Source of the DNA: Nostoc foliaceum FACHB-393
Lineage (GTDB): Bacteria > Cyanobacteriota > Cyanobacteriia > Cyanobacteriales > Nostocaceae
Reading direction: 5' to 3'
Assembly (NCBI RefSeq): GCF_014698505.1
Contig: NZ_JACJTD010000002.1
Location: 124,001 to 188,000 of the forward strand
DNA length: 64,000 nt
Both the position numbers and the translations under genes were made by a program. Position 1 is the stretch's first letter, and each line of letters starts with the position of its first letter. The notes under the pieces were generated by a model that was given only the letters and a program-made list of their open reading frames with translations, was not told the origin of the DNA and did no database searches. Of this stretch, positions 45,659 through 55,867 are shown one piece after another.

Positions 45659-47596
45659 ATGACGAGCAGTTACAGTGCCGATCAGATTCAAGTTCTGGAA
45701 GGTCTGGAAGCCGTCCGCAAAAGACCAGGAATGTACATCGGTACCACTGGGCCGCGAGGACTCCACCATTTAGTTTACGAGGTGGTGGACAATTCAATCG
45801 ATGAGGCTTTGGCGGGTCATTGCACTCATATAGAAGTGGATATCAACGCTGATGGTTCCGTGACTGTAACAGATGATGGTCGCGGTATTCCCGTTGATAC
45901 TCACTCGCGCACTGGAAAATCGGCTTTGGAAACCGTGATGACGGTACTGCACGCCGGTGGTAAGTTCGGCGGCGGTGGCTACAAAGTTTCTGGAGGTTTG
46001 CACGGGGTTGGTATTTCTGTTGTTAATGCCCTATCTGAGGTTGTAGAAGTTACAGTTTGGCGAGATAAAAAAGTTCATCTCCAACGCTATGAACGGGGCA
46101 TCCCAGTTAGTGAACTGCAAGTAAAGCCTTACAAAGAAGCTAGAACTGGAACTTCTGTCACCTTTAAGCCAGATACTCAAATCTTTACAACTAGCATTGA
46201 GTTTGATTACATCACTTTATCAGGTCGCCTACGGGAATTGGCGTATCTGAATGCAGGTGTCAAAATTACCTTTACTGACCACCGTCTAGAACTTCTAAAA
46301 AGCGATACACCCAAGGTAGAAACCTACGAATACAAGGGTGGGATCAAAGAATATATCGCTTACATGAACCGTGAGAAGCAACCGCTGCATGAAGAAATTA
46401 TCTATGTACAGGGAGAACGGAACAATGTACAAGTAGAAGTTTCTTTGCAGTGGTGTACTGATGCTTATACGGATAATGTGCTGGGTTTTGCCAACAATAT
46501 TCGTACTGTGGATGGTGGTACACACTTAGAAGGATTAAAAGCGGTTCTGACTCGGACATTAAATGCGATCGCTCGCAAGCGCAATAAAATTAAAGATAAT
46601 GAACCTAACCTCAGTGGCGAACACGTCCGCGAAGGGTTGACTGCGGTAATTTCCGTTAAAGTCCCCGACCCGGAATTTGAAGGACAAACTAAGACTAAAC
46701 TCGGTAACACCGAAGTTCGAGGAATTGTTGATTCTTTGGTGGGAGAAGTTCTCACCGAGTACCTAGAATTTCATCCTGCTATAGCAGACTCAATTTTAGA
46801 TAAAGCTATCCAAGCTTTCAAAGCCGCAGAAGCAGCCCGTCATGCGCGGGAATTAGTCCGGCGCAAATCCGTACTGGAATCTTCGCCATTACCTGGCAAA
46901 TTGGCAGATTGCAGTTCTCGTGACCCCAGCGAATCTGAGATATTCATCGTGGAAGGGGACTCAGCAGGTGGAAGTGCCAAACAAGGACGCGATCGCCGGA
47001 CTCAAGCTATCTTGCCTCTACGTGGTAAAATTCTCAATATTGAAAAAACCGACGATGCCAAAATCTATAAAAATAATGAAGTTCAAGCGTTAATTACAGC
47101 ACTTGGTTTAGGTGTCAAAGGTGATGAATTCGATTCCGCCCAACTGCGTTATCACCGCATAGTCATCATGACTGACGCTGACGTAGATGGAGCGCACATT
47201 CGAACTTTGTTGTTAACATTCTTCTATCGATATCAACGGGCACTGATCGAACAAGGCTTTATTTATATTGCTTGTCCCCCATTGTTTAAAGTAGAACGGG
47301 GACGTAATCATGAGTACTGCTATAGCGATCGCGAAAAAAATCAAGCGATCGCCAAATTTCCTGCTAACGCCAACTATACCATCCAACGCTTCAAAGGTTT
47401 GGGTGAAATGATGCCACAACAACTCTGGGACACCACAATGAACCCAGAAACCCGCAAAATGAAGCAAGTCGAAATTGAGGACGCTGCCGAAGCTGATCGC
47501 ATCTTCACAATTTTAATGGGCGATCGCGTCGCACCCAGACGAGAATTCATCGAAACCTATGGTTCTAAACTGAACTTCACTGATTTAGATATCTAA
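45659..47596 (+). CDS. gyrB: DNA gyrase subunit B
   Basis: The ATPase subunit of gyrase, 645 residues. GHKL motifs: [25 protein letters not shown] and [14 protein letters not shown]; the transducer has [11 protein letters not shown]; the TOPRIM part has [25 protein letters not shown] and [19 protein letters not shown] with the metal-binding acids; it ends [14 protein letters not shown]. The length matches the cyanobacterial short form without the proteobacterial insert. AGGAGAG is placed well before the ATG. A strong terminator follows. Confidence 0.97.
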   Translation: MTSSYSADQIQVLEGLEAVRKRPGMYIGTTGPRGLHHLVYEVVDNSIDEALAGHCTHIEVDINADGSVTVTDDGRGIPVDTHSRTGKSALETVMTVLHAGGKFGGGGYKVSGGLHGVGISVVNALSEVVEVTVWRDKKVHLQRYERGIPVSELQVKPYKEARTGTSVTFKPDTQIFTTSIEFDYITLSGRLRELAYLNAGVKITFTDHRLELLKSDTPKVETYEYKGGIKEYIAYMNREKQPLHEEIIYVQGERNNVQVEVSLQWCTDAYTDNVLGFANNIRTVDGGTHLEGLKAVLTRTLNAIARKRNKIKDNEPNLSGEHVREGLTAVISVKVPDPEFEGQTKTKLGNTEVRGIVDSLVGEVLTEYLEFHPAIADSILDKAIQAFKAAEAARHARELVRRKSVLESSPLPGKLADCSSRDPSESEIFIVEGDSAGGSAKQGRDRRTQAILPLRGKILNIEKTDDAKIYKNNEVQALITALGLGVKGDEFDSAQLRYHRIVIMTDADVDGAHIRTLLLTFFYRYQRALIEQGFIYIACPPLFKVERGRNHEYCYSDREKNQAIAKFPANANYTIQRFKGLGEMMPQQLWDTTMNPETRKMKQVEIEDAAEADRIFTILMGDRVAPRREFIETYGSKLNFTDLDI

Positions 47597-47632
47597 TATC
47601 AATTCCCTGCTACTACTCTAAGAATTTTTGAC

Positions 47633-47673
47633 AAAGGTAATGGGTGATAGGTTTTCACCCATTACCTTTTTTA
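47633..47673 (+). terminator. Rho-independent terminator of gyrB
   Basis: A perfect 15-base stem, AAAGGTAATGGGTGA / TCACCCATTACCTTT, with a seven-base loop and a following T run. Confidence 0.9.
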
Positions 47674-47849
47674 TATCCAAAATTGCTATAAAAAATACCT
47701 CTTTTGGCTGATGACAAACTAAGAAATAAATAAATTTTTGTATTAATATTTTTCAGACTACAAAATATGTCGTTAGATGAGTGACTATATCCATAAATTC
47801 ATTAACTATTGTTAATAATTCCCTATTTAATTGGATTCGACACAAAGCT

Positions 47850-48497
47850 ATGAAAGCGAGCAAAGGCATAGTACGAAAAGTATTGTTCAATATTATTGGC
47901 ATAGGTAGTTTGGTTGTTCTGTCTGCCTGCGCTCAACCTGTCACAGAAACTCCCACCGCAACTGTTCCTCCCGTTGCCCAAACTCCCATAACAACTGTCC
48001 CTCCTGTCACGCCAACTCCTAACAGCACAACTGCAACCCAAAATTTAGCAGAACTGGCAAAGTCCGCAGCTAGTCAAGGACAGTTTAAAACTCTCATCCA
48101 AGCAGTGCAAGCTGCGGGCTTAACTGAACAATTGGTTGCACCAGGCCCTTACACAGTATTTGCTCCTACTGACGCCGCTTTCTCTGCTTTATCAAAAGCT
48201 ACTTTAGACCAACTCTTACAACCAGCAAATAAACAACAATTAATCAGGCTTCTGGCCTACCACGTTATACCTGGCGGAATTACCTCCCAGCAATTGACAT
48301 CTGGACAAGTTAAAACAGTTGAGGGTAATCCCGTTAAAATCACGGTTGATCGTGCCAGCAATTCAATCACAGTCAACAACGCTAAAGTGGCTCAGCCAGA
48401 CATCCCAGCTAGCAATGGCATCGTTCATGTAGTTGACCAGGTACTTCTGCCACCTAATTTTCCCGCAAGTTTAAACACCACCCCAACACCACGGTAG
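47850..48497 (+). CDS. Fasciclin-domain lipoprotein
   Basis: 215 residues from the ATG at 47850. A lipoprotein signal (IIGIGSLVVLSAC, lipobox L-S-A-C) is followed by a Pro/Thr-rich linker with repeated TVPPV units, then one FAS1 domain (LAELAKSAASQGQFKTLIQA, GPYTVFAPTDAAFSAL, YHVIPGGI, ASNGIVHVVDQVLLPP). Fasciclin proteins are usually cell-surface adhesion modules. The frame begins at a GTG 23 codons earlier, but the short start gives a normal lipoprotein leader. Confidence 0.9.
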   Translation: MKASKGIVRKVLFNIIGIGSLVVLSACAQPVTETPTATVPPVAQTPITTVPPVTPTPNSTTATQNLAELAKSAASQGQFKTLIQAVQAAGLTEQLVAPGPYTVFAPTDAAFSALSKATLDQLLQPANKQQLIRLLAYHVIPGGITSQQLTSGQVKTVEGNPVKITVDRASNSITVNNAKVAQPDIPASNGIVHVVDQVLLPPNFPASLNTTPTPR

Positions 48498-50040
48498 TTC
48501 AAGCATTGCTCATAGTTTCCAGCTTTCGCTAGGGGTAGACTTGAAAGCTACCCTGGCTTTTAACTAGACGCTAACAATCAATTAAAATAAAAAATTTAGG
48601 TTGACCTACTACTTGTGTGGTAGGTCAGTACTACATAACTACAAAAATTCTAAATTTTCCAGTTAGCAAATATACATATAATTTGCTTCTTGTCAAGATT
48701 TTACAAAAGTTCAATCTTCTAGTGTTAGCTAAACTACCAACTTTTTTGGAAATTTAGTTAAGATAATAATCTTTGCAGTGACTGGTTGATTCATTTCGCC
48801 CACCACCTAAAAACACATTTGTTATGCTTTAAGAAAATAACTGAATCTCATCTATCAAACAGCAATTAATAAGTATCTTGAGGATTTCTCATAATAAGAT
48901 GACAGAAGCTTACCGAAATAAAAGTATTGAAGTTTACAAGTTACTTACGCAAGCAAAGTTTGTAACCAAATCATCAGACAATCTTCTGGCTTATCTTTGT
49001 TCGAGGTAATGCCTACTGGAAGCAGACACCAACTGGCAGCAAACTTGTTAATATCTTCATGTACTGCCGTGGAGATCGCTATTGTATCGTATGTATCTAA
49101 TGAACTTTTGCCTTAAATAAGACTATACTGGCAAGTTCGCAGGACAAATTGTTTTTGAATTGATTAAAATATCCTTGTATACAATAAGAAAAGTTTGTCA
49201 AGTTTCATAGGGCTGAAATCGCCACAGTGCGCTAACGTGTGAATAAGACCGAATTAGTTCAACCTAAATTGATCTGCTATCAGGTCGATTCCGCCCCAGC
49301 CTCAACTCCTCAGTTAAGGTAATTAGTCTGCGGAAGGTTAACTGCTTTAAGGCAAGCACCACCACCCTTGTTGTATTTACCCAAGGTTAAGACCCGGTTT
49401 AGTCTAAGGAATGCGTAATTTGTGAAGGAAATGTAAAAATGGGTAGATTAAGACGAATTGTCTGAGTTAACATAAAATGCACTCTTCCTAAGTAATTAAT
49501 GTTGTGTAAAATACATGAAATTTGGCAAAAGCAAACGTACTTACTTTGTAATGTAATAAGCAGGTCACTGCAATTCCGAAAAGTGGAGAAAAATTTAAGG
49601 GTAGAACTCCCGTTTTTAATATCTTTTTGGTAATAGTGGCTAATAATTGCTTTAGAAGATCATGATTAATACACAAAAAGAGTGCAATTTCTGTGAAACA
49701 GGCTACAATCGGAAGAGTCTTTATAGGAAAATCTGCCAACAGTCTGAATTCATTAGTATAGAGTGGCAAATTTTTTGATAAAGGCGAGTCTTTTTTTTGA
49801 CCAGTTAGTTGAAAGCAGTGTGTGATAGCAACACATATAACATTTACTAAGATGAGCAAGTCACTTTTAGTAATGGCTTAAACTAAAGTAAAAAACCCTC
49901 CAATTGGAGGTTTAAAACGCCCGAAAATATATCTGGCAAATCTGCCAAAAAGATTATTTTCGGTTGACAAATAGCTCGTTTAAAAGAGCAGTAAACACAT
50001 CTTGAGTAATTGATTCTGCAAGGAGCATGAGGAACGCGGC
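48498..50040. other. 1.5-kb gap upstream of sigA
   Basis: No gene is convincing in this long gap. The minus frame at 49488-49859 (123 codons) has a composition of AT-rich noise and no ribosome site. Short coding-like pieces occur at 48900 (TEAYRNKSIEVYKLLTQAKF) and 49240 (NKTELVQPKLICYQVDSAPA) but both end quickly. The 49200-49420 part is GC-richer than its flanks and may be a non-coding RNA or a sigA leader. A CCTCCAATTGGAGG palindrome lies at 49897-49910 and a TTGACA at 49964. Confidence 0.5.
49891..49914. repeat. Palindrome CCTCCAATTGGAGG in sigA leader region
   Basis: A 14-bp perfect palindrome flanked by A runs on the left and TTTAAAA on the right. Read on the minus strand it is a hairpin followed by TTTTTT, so it could stop minus-strand transcription entering from the sigA side. 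Confidence 0.55.
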
Positions 50041-50044
50041 ATGA
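50027..50044 (+). other. Five-codon upstream frame overlapping the sigA start
   Basis: ATG-AGG-AAC-GCG-GCA-TGA: its TGA overlaps the sigA ATG as ATGA. AAGGAG lies directly in front of it, though closer than ideal. GAGG inside it gives the ribosome site for sigA itself with eight-base spacing. Confidence 0.4.
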
Positions 50045-51210
50045 ACCAGGCTAACAACGTACTCGAAAGCATATATCAGCCTGACCTAGAAATAATGAAT
50101 CAGCCTGAGCTCGAGTTAGAAGAACTCTTAATAGACGATGAAGAGGACTTGCTGATCATCGATGAAGGTGACGATGAATTTTTAGAGCCTCAGTCTGATG
50201 AGGACGACGCAAAGTCTGGAAAAGCCGCTAAATCGCGTCGTCGGACACAAAGCAAGAAAAAGCACTATACCGAAGATTCAATTCGGCTTTACTTGCAAGA
50301 AATTGGTAGAATTCGTCTGTTGCGGGCAGACGAAGAAATTGAATTGGCGCGGAAAATAGCCGATTTACTGGAATTAGAGAGAGTGCGGGAAAGACTCTCA
50401 GAACAGTTGGATCGCGATCCTCGAGATAGCGAATGGGCAGAAGCAGTACAACTACCCCTACCAGCTTTTCGTTATCGCCTCCACGTTGGTCGCAGGGCGA
50501 AAGACAAGATGGTGCAATCGAACCTCCGTCTTGTAGTTTCAATTGCTAAGAAGTACATGAATCGTGGTTTGTCGTTCCAGGACTTAATTCAGGAAGGCAG
50601 TCTCGGTTTGATTCGTGCCGCTGAAAAGTTTGACCACGAAAAAGGTTATAAGTTTTCTACATACGCTACATGGTGGATTCGTCAAGCAATTACCCGCGCG
50701 ATCGCAGATCAATCCCGCACAATTCGCCTTCCAGTTCACCTTTACGAAACCATCTCTCGGATTAAGAAAACTACCAAGTTACTGTCTCAAGAAATGGGTC
50801 GTAAACCAACTGAAGAAGAAATCGCTACTCGGATGGAAATGACCATTGAGAAGTTGCGTTTTATTGCTAAGTCTGCCCAGTTGCCCATTTCATTAGAAAC
50901 GCCTATTGGTAAAGAAGAAGATTCTCGATTGGGCGATTTTATTGAATCCGATGGTGAAACGCCAGAAGACCAAGTTTCCAAAAATCTTCTGCGCGAAGAC
51001 CTCGAAAAAGTCCTTGACAGTCTCAGTCCTCGTGAACGTGATGTTCTCAGACTGCGTTACGGCTTGGACGATGGTCGGATGAAGACCCTTGAAGAAATCG
51101 GGCAGATTTTTAACGTTACCCGCGAACGCATTCGTCAAATTGAGGCGAAGGCACTCCGCAAGTTACGCCACCCAAATCGTAACAGCGTTCTCAAGGAATA
51201 TATTCGGTAG
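50041..51210 (+). CDS. sigA: Principal RNA polymerase sigma factor SigA (RpoD1)
   Basis: The group 1 sigma-70 factor, 389 residues. After an acidic N-terminus ([20 protein letters not shown]) and a basic patch come region 1.2 ([20 protein letters not shown]), region 2 ([40 protein letters not shown]), region 3 and region 4.2 ([20 protein letters not shown]). The length and acid-rich start match cyanobacterial SigA rather than group 2 factors. The start overlaps a five-codon upstream frame. A bidirectional terminator follows. Confidence 0.96.
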   Translation: MNQANNVLESIYQPDLEIMNQPELELEELLIDDEEDLLIIDEGDDEFLEPQSDEDDAKSGKAAKSRRRTQSKKKHYTEDSIRLYLQEIGRIRLLRADEEIELARKIADLLELERVRERLSEQLDRDPRDSEWAEAVQLPLPAFRYRLHVGRRAKDKMVQSNLRLVVSIAKKYMNRGLSFQDLIQEGSLGLIRAAEKFDHEKGYKFSTYATWWIRQAITRAIADQSRTIRLPVHLYETISRIKKTTKLLSQEMGRKPTEEEIATRMEMTIEKLRFIAKSAQLPISLETPIGKEEDSRLGDFIESDGETPEDQVSKNLLREDLEKVLDSLSPRERDVLRLRYGLDDGRMKTLEEIGQIFNVTRERIRQIEAKALRKLRHPNRNSVLKEYIR

Positions 51211-51262
51211 TCAATTAGTCATTGGTCATTAGTGAATAAACAAAGCACAACTGACAAATGAT

Positions 51263-51308
51263 AAATAAAAAACCTGGTAGTGAATTAGCACTCCAGGTTT
51301 TTTTATTT
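51263..51308. terminator. Bidirectional terminator between sigA and hli
   Basis: AAAAAACCTGG pairs with CCAGGTTTTTT around a 15-base loop holding its own AGTG / CACT pairing. A and T runs on both sides suit both convergent genes. Confidence 0.85.
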
Positions 51309-51343
51309 ATAGGTCATCTATAGGTCATCTTAGATATTAAAAC

Positions 51344-51529
51344 TTACAGGATGCCCCAAAAATGTAGAAAGCCTTGTCCAGAAAAAACCTCAACCAAAAT
51401 GGCTGCTGAAAAGCCGATCATTGCCAAACGACCGTTCCAAATTTCTGCTTGTGGGGTAAAGCCCCAGCGCCAAGCGTTGCGATCTTCAATTACGGGGGTG
51501 ATAACTTTTGTCGTAGTTGCGTTAGTCAT
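51344..51529 (-). CDS. hli: High-light-inducible protein (CAB/ELIP/HLIP family)
   Basis: A 61-residue thylakoid protein with one membrane helix. The chlorophyll-binding motif is visible in [20 protein letters not shown], with the E-x-x-N-G-R-x-A-M-x-G core intact. Hlips dimerise, bind chlorophyll and carotenoid, and protect photosystem assembly under high light. I start at the ATG at 51529; the frame extends three codons to a GTG. The SigA gene converges on it. Confidence 0.95.
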   Translation of the reverse strand: MTNATTTKVITPVIEDRNAWRWGFTPQAEIWNGRLAMIGFSAAILVEVFSGQGFLHFWGIL

Positions 51530-51697
51530 GGTTGGCACTCTAAATTGGATTTACTAAGGATTGTTACCTTATGTAAACTAATATAACAATGTTTTTCATG
51601 GATGCAAACCTAATTTATATTTTTATTTCTATAGCTTGACTTATCTGGCACAAGTTGATATCTAAAAAATTAATACATCTATCTTCAGATATAATTA

Positions 51698-52384
51698 CTA
51701 AAATTGCCTCATATTTTGCAATTTCAGCATTGCTATACACATCATCAGCCACAAAAATCCAACTCCATAACCTGCAATCACATCCGTAGGCCAATGCACT
51801 CCTAAATACAGCCGACTGATACCAATAGCAACAATTACCACCCCCGCCATACTATAAATAAACTGAGAAAATTTAGGATAGTGAGTTGCCAACAAGTAAG
51901 CTAGAAAGCCGTATAGCACCAGAGAACCTAAAGCATGACCACTGGGAAAACTAAAAGATCGTTCAGTAATCAACCGATCCCAAAGTTCAGGGCGGGGTTT
52001 GCTAAATAACAGCTTTAGTCCTGTGTTGAGGATAAAAGCTCCCAGACAAGCGATCGCAAATATCTTGGCTTCTTGCCGGTAACGTCGCCACCAGAGTATG
52101 GTCAGACTAAGTGTGACGACAACCACGACAAAATTGGGATTGCCAAGGTTCGTAATTGCCAGCATCACATTATCTAGACTGGGATTAGAAAACTGATACA
52201 GCCACAACAGAAAATGTGTATCAAATGCAAAAGCTTCTCGCTCGAAGACTTCTTCAAAAAGCTCTGCCAGAAGAAAAAGGATCAGCAGACAGCTAGCCAG
52301 TCCAACGATACCAATTGTGGTCAGCAAGGGAGCCAGACGAGGATGTATGTGTTGCAACCAAAAAGTTAAAATTTTTCGGAGCAT
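51698..52384 (-). CDS. PAP2-family membrane phosphatase
   Basis: 228 residues with about six membrane spans and the three phosphatase motifs: KLLFSKPRP (K-x6-R-P type), SFPSGHALGS (P-S-G-H) and SRLYLGVHWPTDVIAG (S-R-x5-H-x3-D). Such enzymes dephosphorylate phosphatidic acid, undecaprenyl diphosphate or similar lipids at the membrane. The ATG at 52384 lies 32 bases after the upstream A-subunit gene stop on the same strand, so the two may be co-transcribed. Confidence 0.92.
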   Translation of the reverse strand: MLRKILTFWLQHIHPRLAPLLTTIGIVGLASCLLILFLLAELFEEVFEREAFAFDTHFLLWLYQFSNPSLDNVMLAITNLGNPNFVVVVVTLSLTILWWRRYRQEAKIFAIACLGAFILNTGLKLLFSKPRPELWDRLITERSFSFPSGHALGSLVLYGFLAYLLATHYPKFSQFIYSMAGVVIVAIGISRLYLGVHWPTDVIAGYGVGFLWLMMCIAMLKLQNMRQF

Positions 52385-52416
52385 ACGTGGATATTTACTT
52401 TATTTACTCCCCTTTG

Positions 52417-54936
52417 CTAACGGACTTCGGCAACGGTGATGATTTTTTCATCGCGGTTGAGTTGGAGAATGCTTTCACCTTTCACATCTCTACCTAAAAT
52501 AGGAACTGTTTCCACAGGTATGCGCACTACCCGTTCTTTATTCGTCACTAAAGCTACCTCGCCAGAGGCGTTGGCGTAGCCCGCCGAAGGCATCGCTATG
52601 ACCATACCAGCTAGGTTGTCAGTTTTACTGGCAAATTTCAGCGCTTGCGTGCCTAAATCACCGCGATTAGCCGCTCTCAATTGACTCGCAGGCATTCGCT
52701 TGGCATATCCTTCTTGAGTAACTAGCAGCAGTTGGTCATCTTTACCGACAGTGACACAGCCAACCATTTGCTGATTTTTCAATAACCGAAATGCTTGTAA
52801 ACCCATCGCTGTGCGACCCATGATCGGTAATTGTTCATCATTGACTGCAAAGCGCAACACTCGCCCACCTGAACTAGCTAAAATCAGATGCTCCCCTGGA
52901 GCAGTGAACTGGGTAAATGACAATTCATCATCGTCTTTGAGCTTCAAAATCGTGATTCCGCGTCGAGTCAAGTTAGTAAATTCTCCCAGAGACAGACGCT
53001 TAATCCGTCCCTGTTTTGTTAGGAGAATCATCTGCTTCGTTTCGAGATTTTCCGGCAGTAAAAAGCGGCTGACCACAGCTTCTTGAGCACCTTGAGCAGT
53101 ACTACTGAGCATAGTAATCAAAGGTTTTCCCCGTGGAGAACGTCCAGTGGTTGGGGGAATTTCTCCTACCTTCACAGGATAGACTTTGCCACCACCGGTT
53201 AGTATTAGCAGGTCTTTTTCTGTGTCAGTTAAAACAGTTTGGATAATGAAGTCATTATCGTGCAGACCATTTTCACCTTTTGACTTTCTCCCAGATGGCT
53301 GGGTGCGACGGACATAACCCCGTTGGGTAAATTCTAAAACCGCTTCCTCTGCCGGTTCAGAAGATTTAAGTTCCTCTTCTTCCTCTACTCCTTGTCTTTT
53401 TTTACCCTTGTCCTCTTGTATTCTTGTATCAGTGCTGGTGGGCGCTAGCTTGGTACGCCGGGGATCGCTGTACTTGCGCTTGAGCGATCGCAAATCTTTT
53501 TTCAATGCCTTGAGCAATTCTCGGCGATCGTTTAGTAACCGCTCCAACAAGCCAATTTGTTCACTTAGCTCGTCAAATTCCTGCTGCAAATTTTGCTGTT
53601 CTAAACTGGTGAGGCGACGCAACGGCATAGCCAAAATTGCATCTCCTTGTACCTCACTCAAATCTAGTCGGCTACAAAGGTTAATTTTTGCCGTACTCCC
53701 ATCGGGAGCTTGCCGCAAAATTTCAATTACTTGATCCAAATTAGATAGTGCTTTGAGTAAACCTTCCACCAAATGCACACGACTTTGGGCCTTACCCAAC
53801 TCGTAATTGTAGCGACGGTTGAGTGTTTCTTCTCGGAAACTCAAAAACTCCTGCAACAGTTGACGCAAACTTAACTGTCGGGGTTGTCCATTCACTATTG
53901 CTAGGAGAATCGCCCCAAAAGTCATTTGCAAGGCAGTTTGGTGATACAAATGCTGGAGAACTTCTTGGGGATTGGTATCGCGTTTGAGTTCAATTACCAC
54001 CCGCATCCCTTCCCGATCGCTCTCATCCCGAAGATCAGAAATTCCTTGCAAGCGTCCTTGATTTACTAAGTCGGCTACCTTCTCAATCCAGGCAGCCTTA
54101 TTCACTTGATAAGGCAATTCTGTAATGATAATTGCCGTCCGTCGCTTGCTTCCCCTCGCGGCTGGAATTTCCTCCAGAGTTGCGACTCCCCGCACTAGAA
54201 TTCCACCTTTACCTGTGGTGTATGCTTCCCGAATTCCCGCCTCACCAACTATTTCTCCACCAGTGGGAAAGTCGGGCCCTGGAATTAGTTCAAATAATTT
54301 TTCATCTGGCAAATCTGGATTGTCGATTAAGGCAATTAACCCATCGACAACTTCCCCCAAGTTGTGTGGTGGAACATTCGTTGCCATTCCCACGGCAATA
54401 CCAGAACAGCCATTGAGCAACAGAAACGGCAATTGAGCAGGTAGCACCGTTGGTTCTTGCTGGGAATTATCGAAGTTCCCGACAAATTCCACAGTTTCTT
54501 CACCAATTTCTGTCAGCATTCCCTCATGACTGATGGGTGCGAGGCGCGTTTCTGTGTAACGCATCGCCGCTGGCGGGTCATTATCGACGCTGCCAAAGTT
54601 ACCGTGTCCTGCTAGTAAAGGATAGCGGCTAGAAAAATCCTGCACCAGCCTGACTAAAGCATCGTAAACTGATTGGTCGCCGTGAGGATGGTATTTACCC
54701 AACACATCACCCACTACGCGGGCACATTTTCGATAGGGTCTATCTGGTACTAAACCGAGTTCGTGCATTGCATACAAAATGCGACGATGCACTGGTTTTA
54801 AGCCATCACGCACGTCTGGTAGCGCTCGCCCGACAATCACGCTCATGGCATATTCTAGATAAGACCGTTGCATCTCGGTGTGCAGGGCTGTTGTAATTAC
54901 CTGTCCCGTTGAGAGAAGGTTTAACTGTTTTGCCAT
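52417..54936 (-). CDS. gyrA: Type IIA topoisomerase subunit A (GyrA/ParC family)
   Basis: 839 residues. The breakage-reunion domain has [40 protein letters not shown] and the catalytic Tyr127 in [10 protein letters not shown]. The C-terminal beta-pinwheel has six blades with [GR]-x-x-R-G-K-P-like motifs. The first blade, where GyrA carries QRRGGKG, reads [10 protein letters not shown] (about 548-557), so the GyrA-box is degenerate; it may be a topoisomerase-IV-like paralogue. Gln88 stands at the quinolone-site Ser position. An acidic insert ([13 protein letters not shown]) precedes the pinwheel, and residues ~780-791 come from an inserted repeat. Confidence 0.9.
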   Translation of the reverse strand: MAKQLNLLSTGQVITTALHTEMQRSYLEYAMSVIVGRALPDVRDGLKPVHRRILYAMHELGLVPDRPYRKCARVVGDVLGKYHPHGDQSVYDALVRLVQDFSSRYPLLAGHGNFGSVDNDPPAAMRYTETRLAPISHEGMLTEIGEETVEFVGNFDNSQQEPTVLPAQLPFLLLNGCSGIAVGMATNVPPHNLGEVVDGLIALIDNPDLPDEKLFELIPGPDFPTGGEIVGEAGIREAYTTGKGGILVRGVATLEEIPAARGSKRRTAIIITELPYQVNKAAWIEKVADLVNQGRLQGISDLRDESDREGMRVVIELKRDTNPQEVLQHLYHQTALQMTFGAILLAIVNGQPRQLSLRQLLQEFLSFREETLNRRYNYELGKAQSRVHLVEGLLKALSNLDQVIEILRQAPDGSTAKINLCSRLDLSEVQGDAILAMPLRRLTSLEQQNLQQEFDELSEQIGLLERLLNDRRELLKALKKDLRSLKRKYSDPRRTKLAPTSTDTRIQEDKGKKRQGVEEEEELKSSEPAEEAVLEFTQRGYVRRTQPSGRKSKGENGLHDNDFIIQTVLTDTEKDLLILTGGGKVYPVKVGEIPPTTGRSPRGKPLITMLSSTAQGAQEAVVSRFLLPENLETKQMILLTKQGRIKRLSLGEFTNLTRRGITILKLKDDDELSFTQFTAPGEHLILASSGGRVLRFAVNDEQLPIMGRTAMGLQAFRLLKNQQMVGCVTVGKDDQLLLVTQEGYAKRMPASQLRAANRGDLGTQALKFASKTDNLAGMVIAMPSAGYANASGEVALVTNKERVVRIPVETVPILGRDVKGESILQLNRDEKIITVAEVR
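52564..52599. repeat. In-frame repeat in gyrA C-terminal domain
   Basis: The block GGCGTTGGCGTAGC then CCGCCGAAGGCATCGC is a dispersed cyanobacterial repeat type; similar cores occur near 10510, 28750 and 62225. Here it codes for about 12 residues ([10 protein letters not shown]) between two conserved pinwheel strands. Confidence 0.65.
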
Positions 54937-55262
54937 GAGTTTTTTCCCTGAAATTTAACTACACTAAAGCCGGCGGAACTCAATATTGCAGCAACCACAG
55001 CATAACGGATGAAATGGGATTCCTAACAAAATATTGATAGTCATAAAAGAAAAAGCAGTAGTATCATCCTTGATGACAAGGATGTACATTCACTATTAAA
55101 AAGGAAACAGATAGCAGGTAGCTATTTTAATCGAATGATAATCTGCTGCACACTTAATTTGTATAGACTCCATAGCCAGGATACTTGCCATGACTGCACT
55201 TTCTCATTTTGAATTTTGAATTGCCTAATCCCCTTACCTCTACCTCTATAACTAAAATTCTC

Positions 55263-55667
55263 ATGAAAACTGTTTTAATTGTCGAAGACGATCTAATTAA
55301 TGCTCGTGTTTTTTCCAAAATTTTGTCCAAGCGTGGCGGCTTGGGTGTGAAACACACTGAAAATGTCGAAGAAGTAATAAAAATTGCCCAATCAGGAGAA
55401 GCCGACCTGATTTTGATGGATGTTTCCCTATCTAGAAGCGTTTACCAAGGTAAATCTGTTGATGGAATCAAAATTACACAAATGTTAAAATCTGATCCAA
55501 AAACAGCAAATTTACCTGTTATTTTGGTGACGGCACATGCTATGGAAGGCGATCGCGAGAACTTTCTCAAACAAAGCGGTGCTGATGGCTACATTTCTAA
55601 GCCAGTTGTTGACCATCAACAGTTTGTTGACCAAATCATCGCACTTCTGCCCACAAATGAACACTGA
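55263..55667 (+). CDS. CheY-like response regulator
   Basis: 134 residues, a single receiver domain: KTVLIVEDDLINARVFSKIL with the acidic pair, LILMDVSLSRS with the phospho-acceptor Asp, LPVILVTAHAM with the Thr, and GYISKPVVDHQQF with the Lys. No output domain. It would act by protein-protein contact after phosphorylation, or as a phosphorelay carrier like DivK. I start at the ATG at 55263; the frame opens at 55209 but the extra residues are not part of the fold. No kinase gene is adjacent. Confidence 0.92.
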   Translation: MKTVLIVEDDLINARVFSKILSKRGGLGVKHTENVEEVIKIAQSGEADLILMDVSLSRSVYQGKSVDGIKITQMLKSDPKTANLPVILVTAHAMEGDRENFLKQSGADGYISKPVVDHQQFVDQIIALLPTNEH

Positions 55668-55786
55668 GAATTGACGACTTATTTCAGGAATACTCGCCCG
55701 CAAATGTTTTTGAGCGACTAGTTCCTGTCTTTAGTTAGTATAGATGTACTACGAAAAGGTACTGTTAGGCAAGTGGTAATAGGAAA

Positions 55787-55866
55787 GTTATGAGTTATGA
55801 GTGCTGAGTTATGAGTTGAAATATTTACTTTTAACTCCTAACTCCCAACTCGTAACTCCTAACTCT
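55787..55866. repeat. GAGTTAT / AACTCCT heptad blocks, inverted
   Basis: GAGTTAT-type heptads on the left and AACTCCTAACTCCC-type heptads on the right can form a hairpin at the 3' end of the TPR gene. Confidence 0.7.
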
Positions 55867-55867
55867 A

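Noticed and set aside
49240-49325. 27-residue peptide frame (NKTELVQPKLICYQVDSAPA...)
   Set aside because: Protein-like but very short, without ribosome site or family match; mentioned only in the gap description.
49488-49859. 123-codon minus-strand frame upstream of sigA
   Set aside because: No ribosome site, composition like noise, no recognisable motif.
53408-54436. Plus-strand open frames inside the A-subunit gene
   Set aside because: Shadows of a well-supported minus-strand gene.
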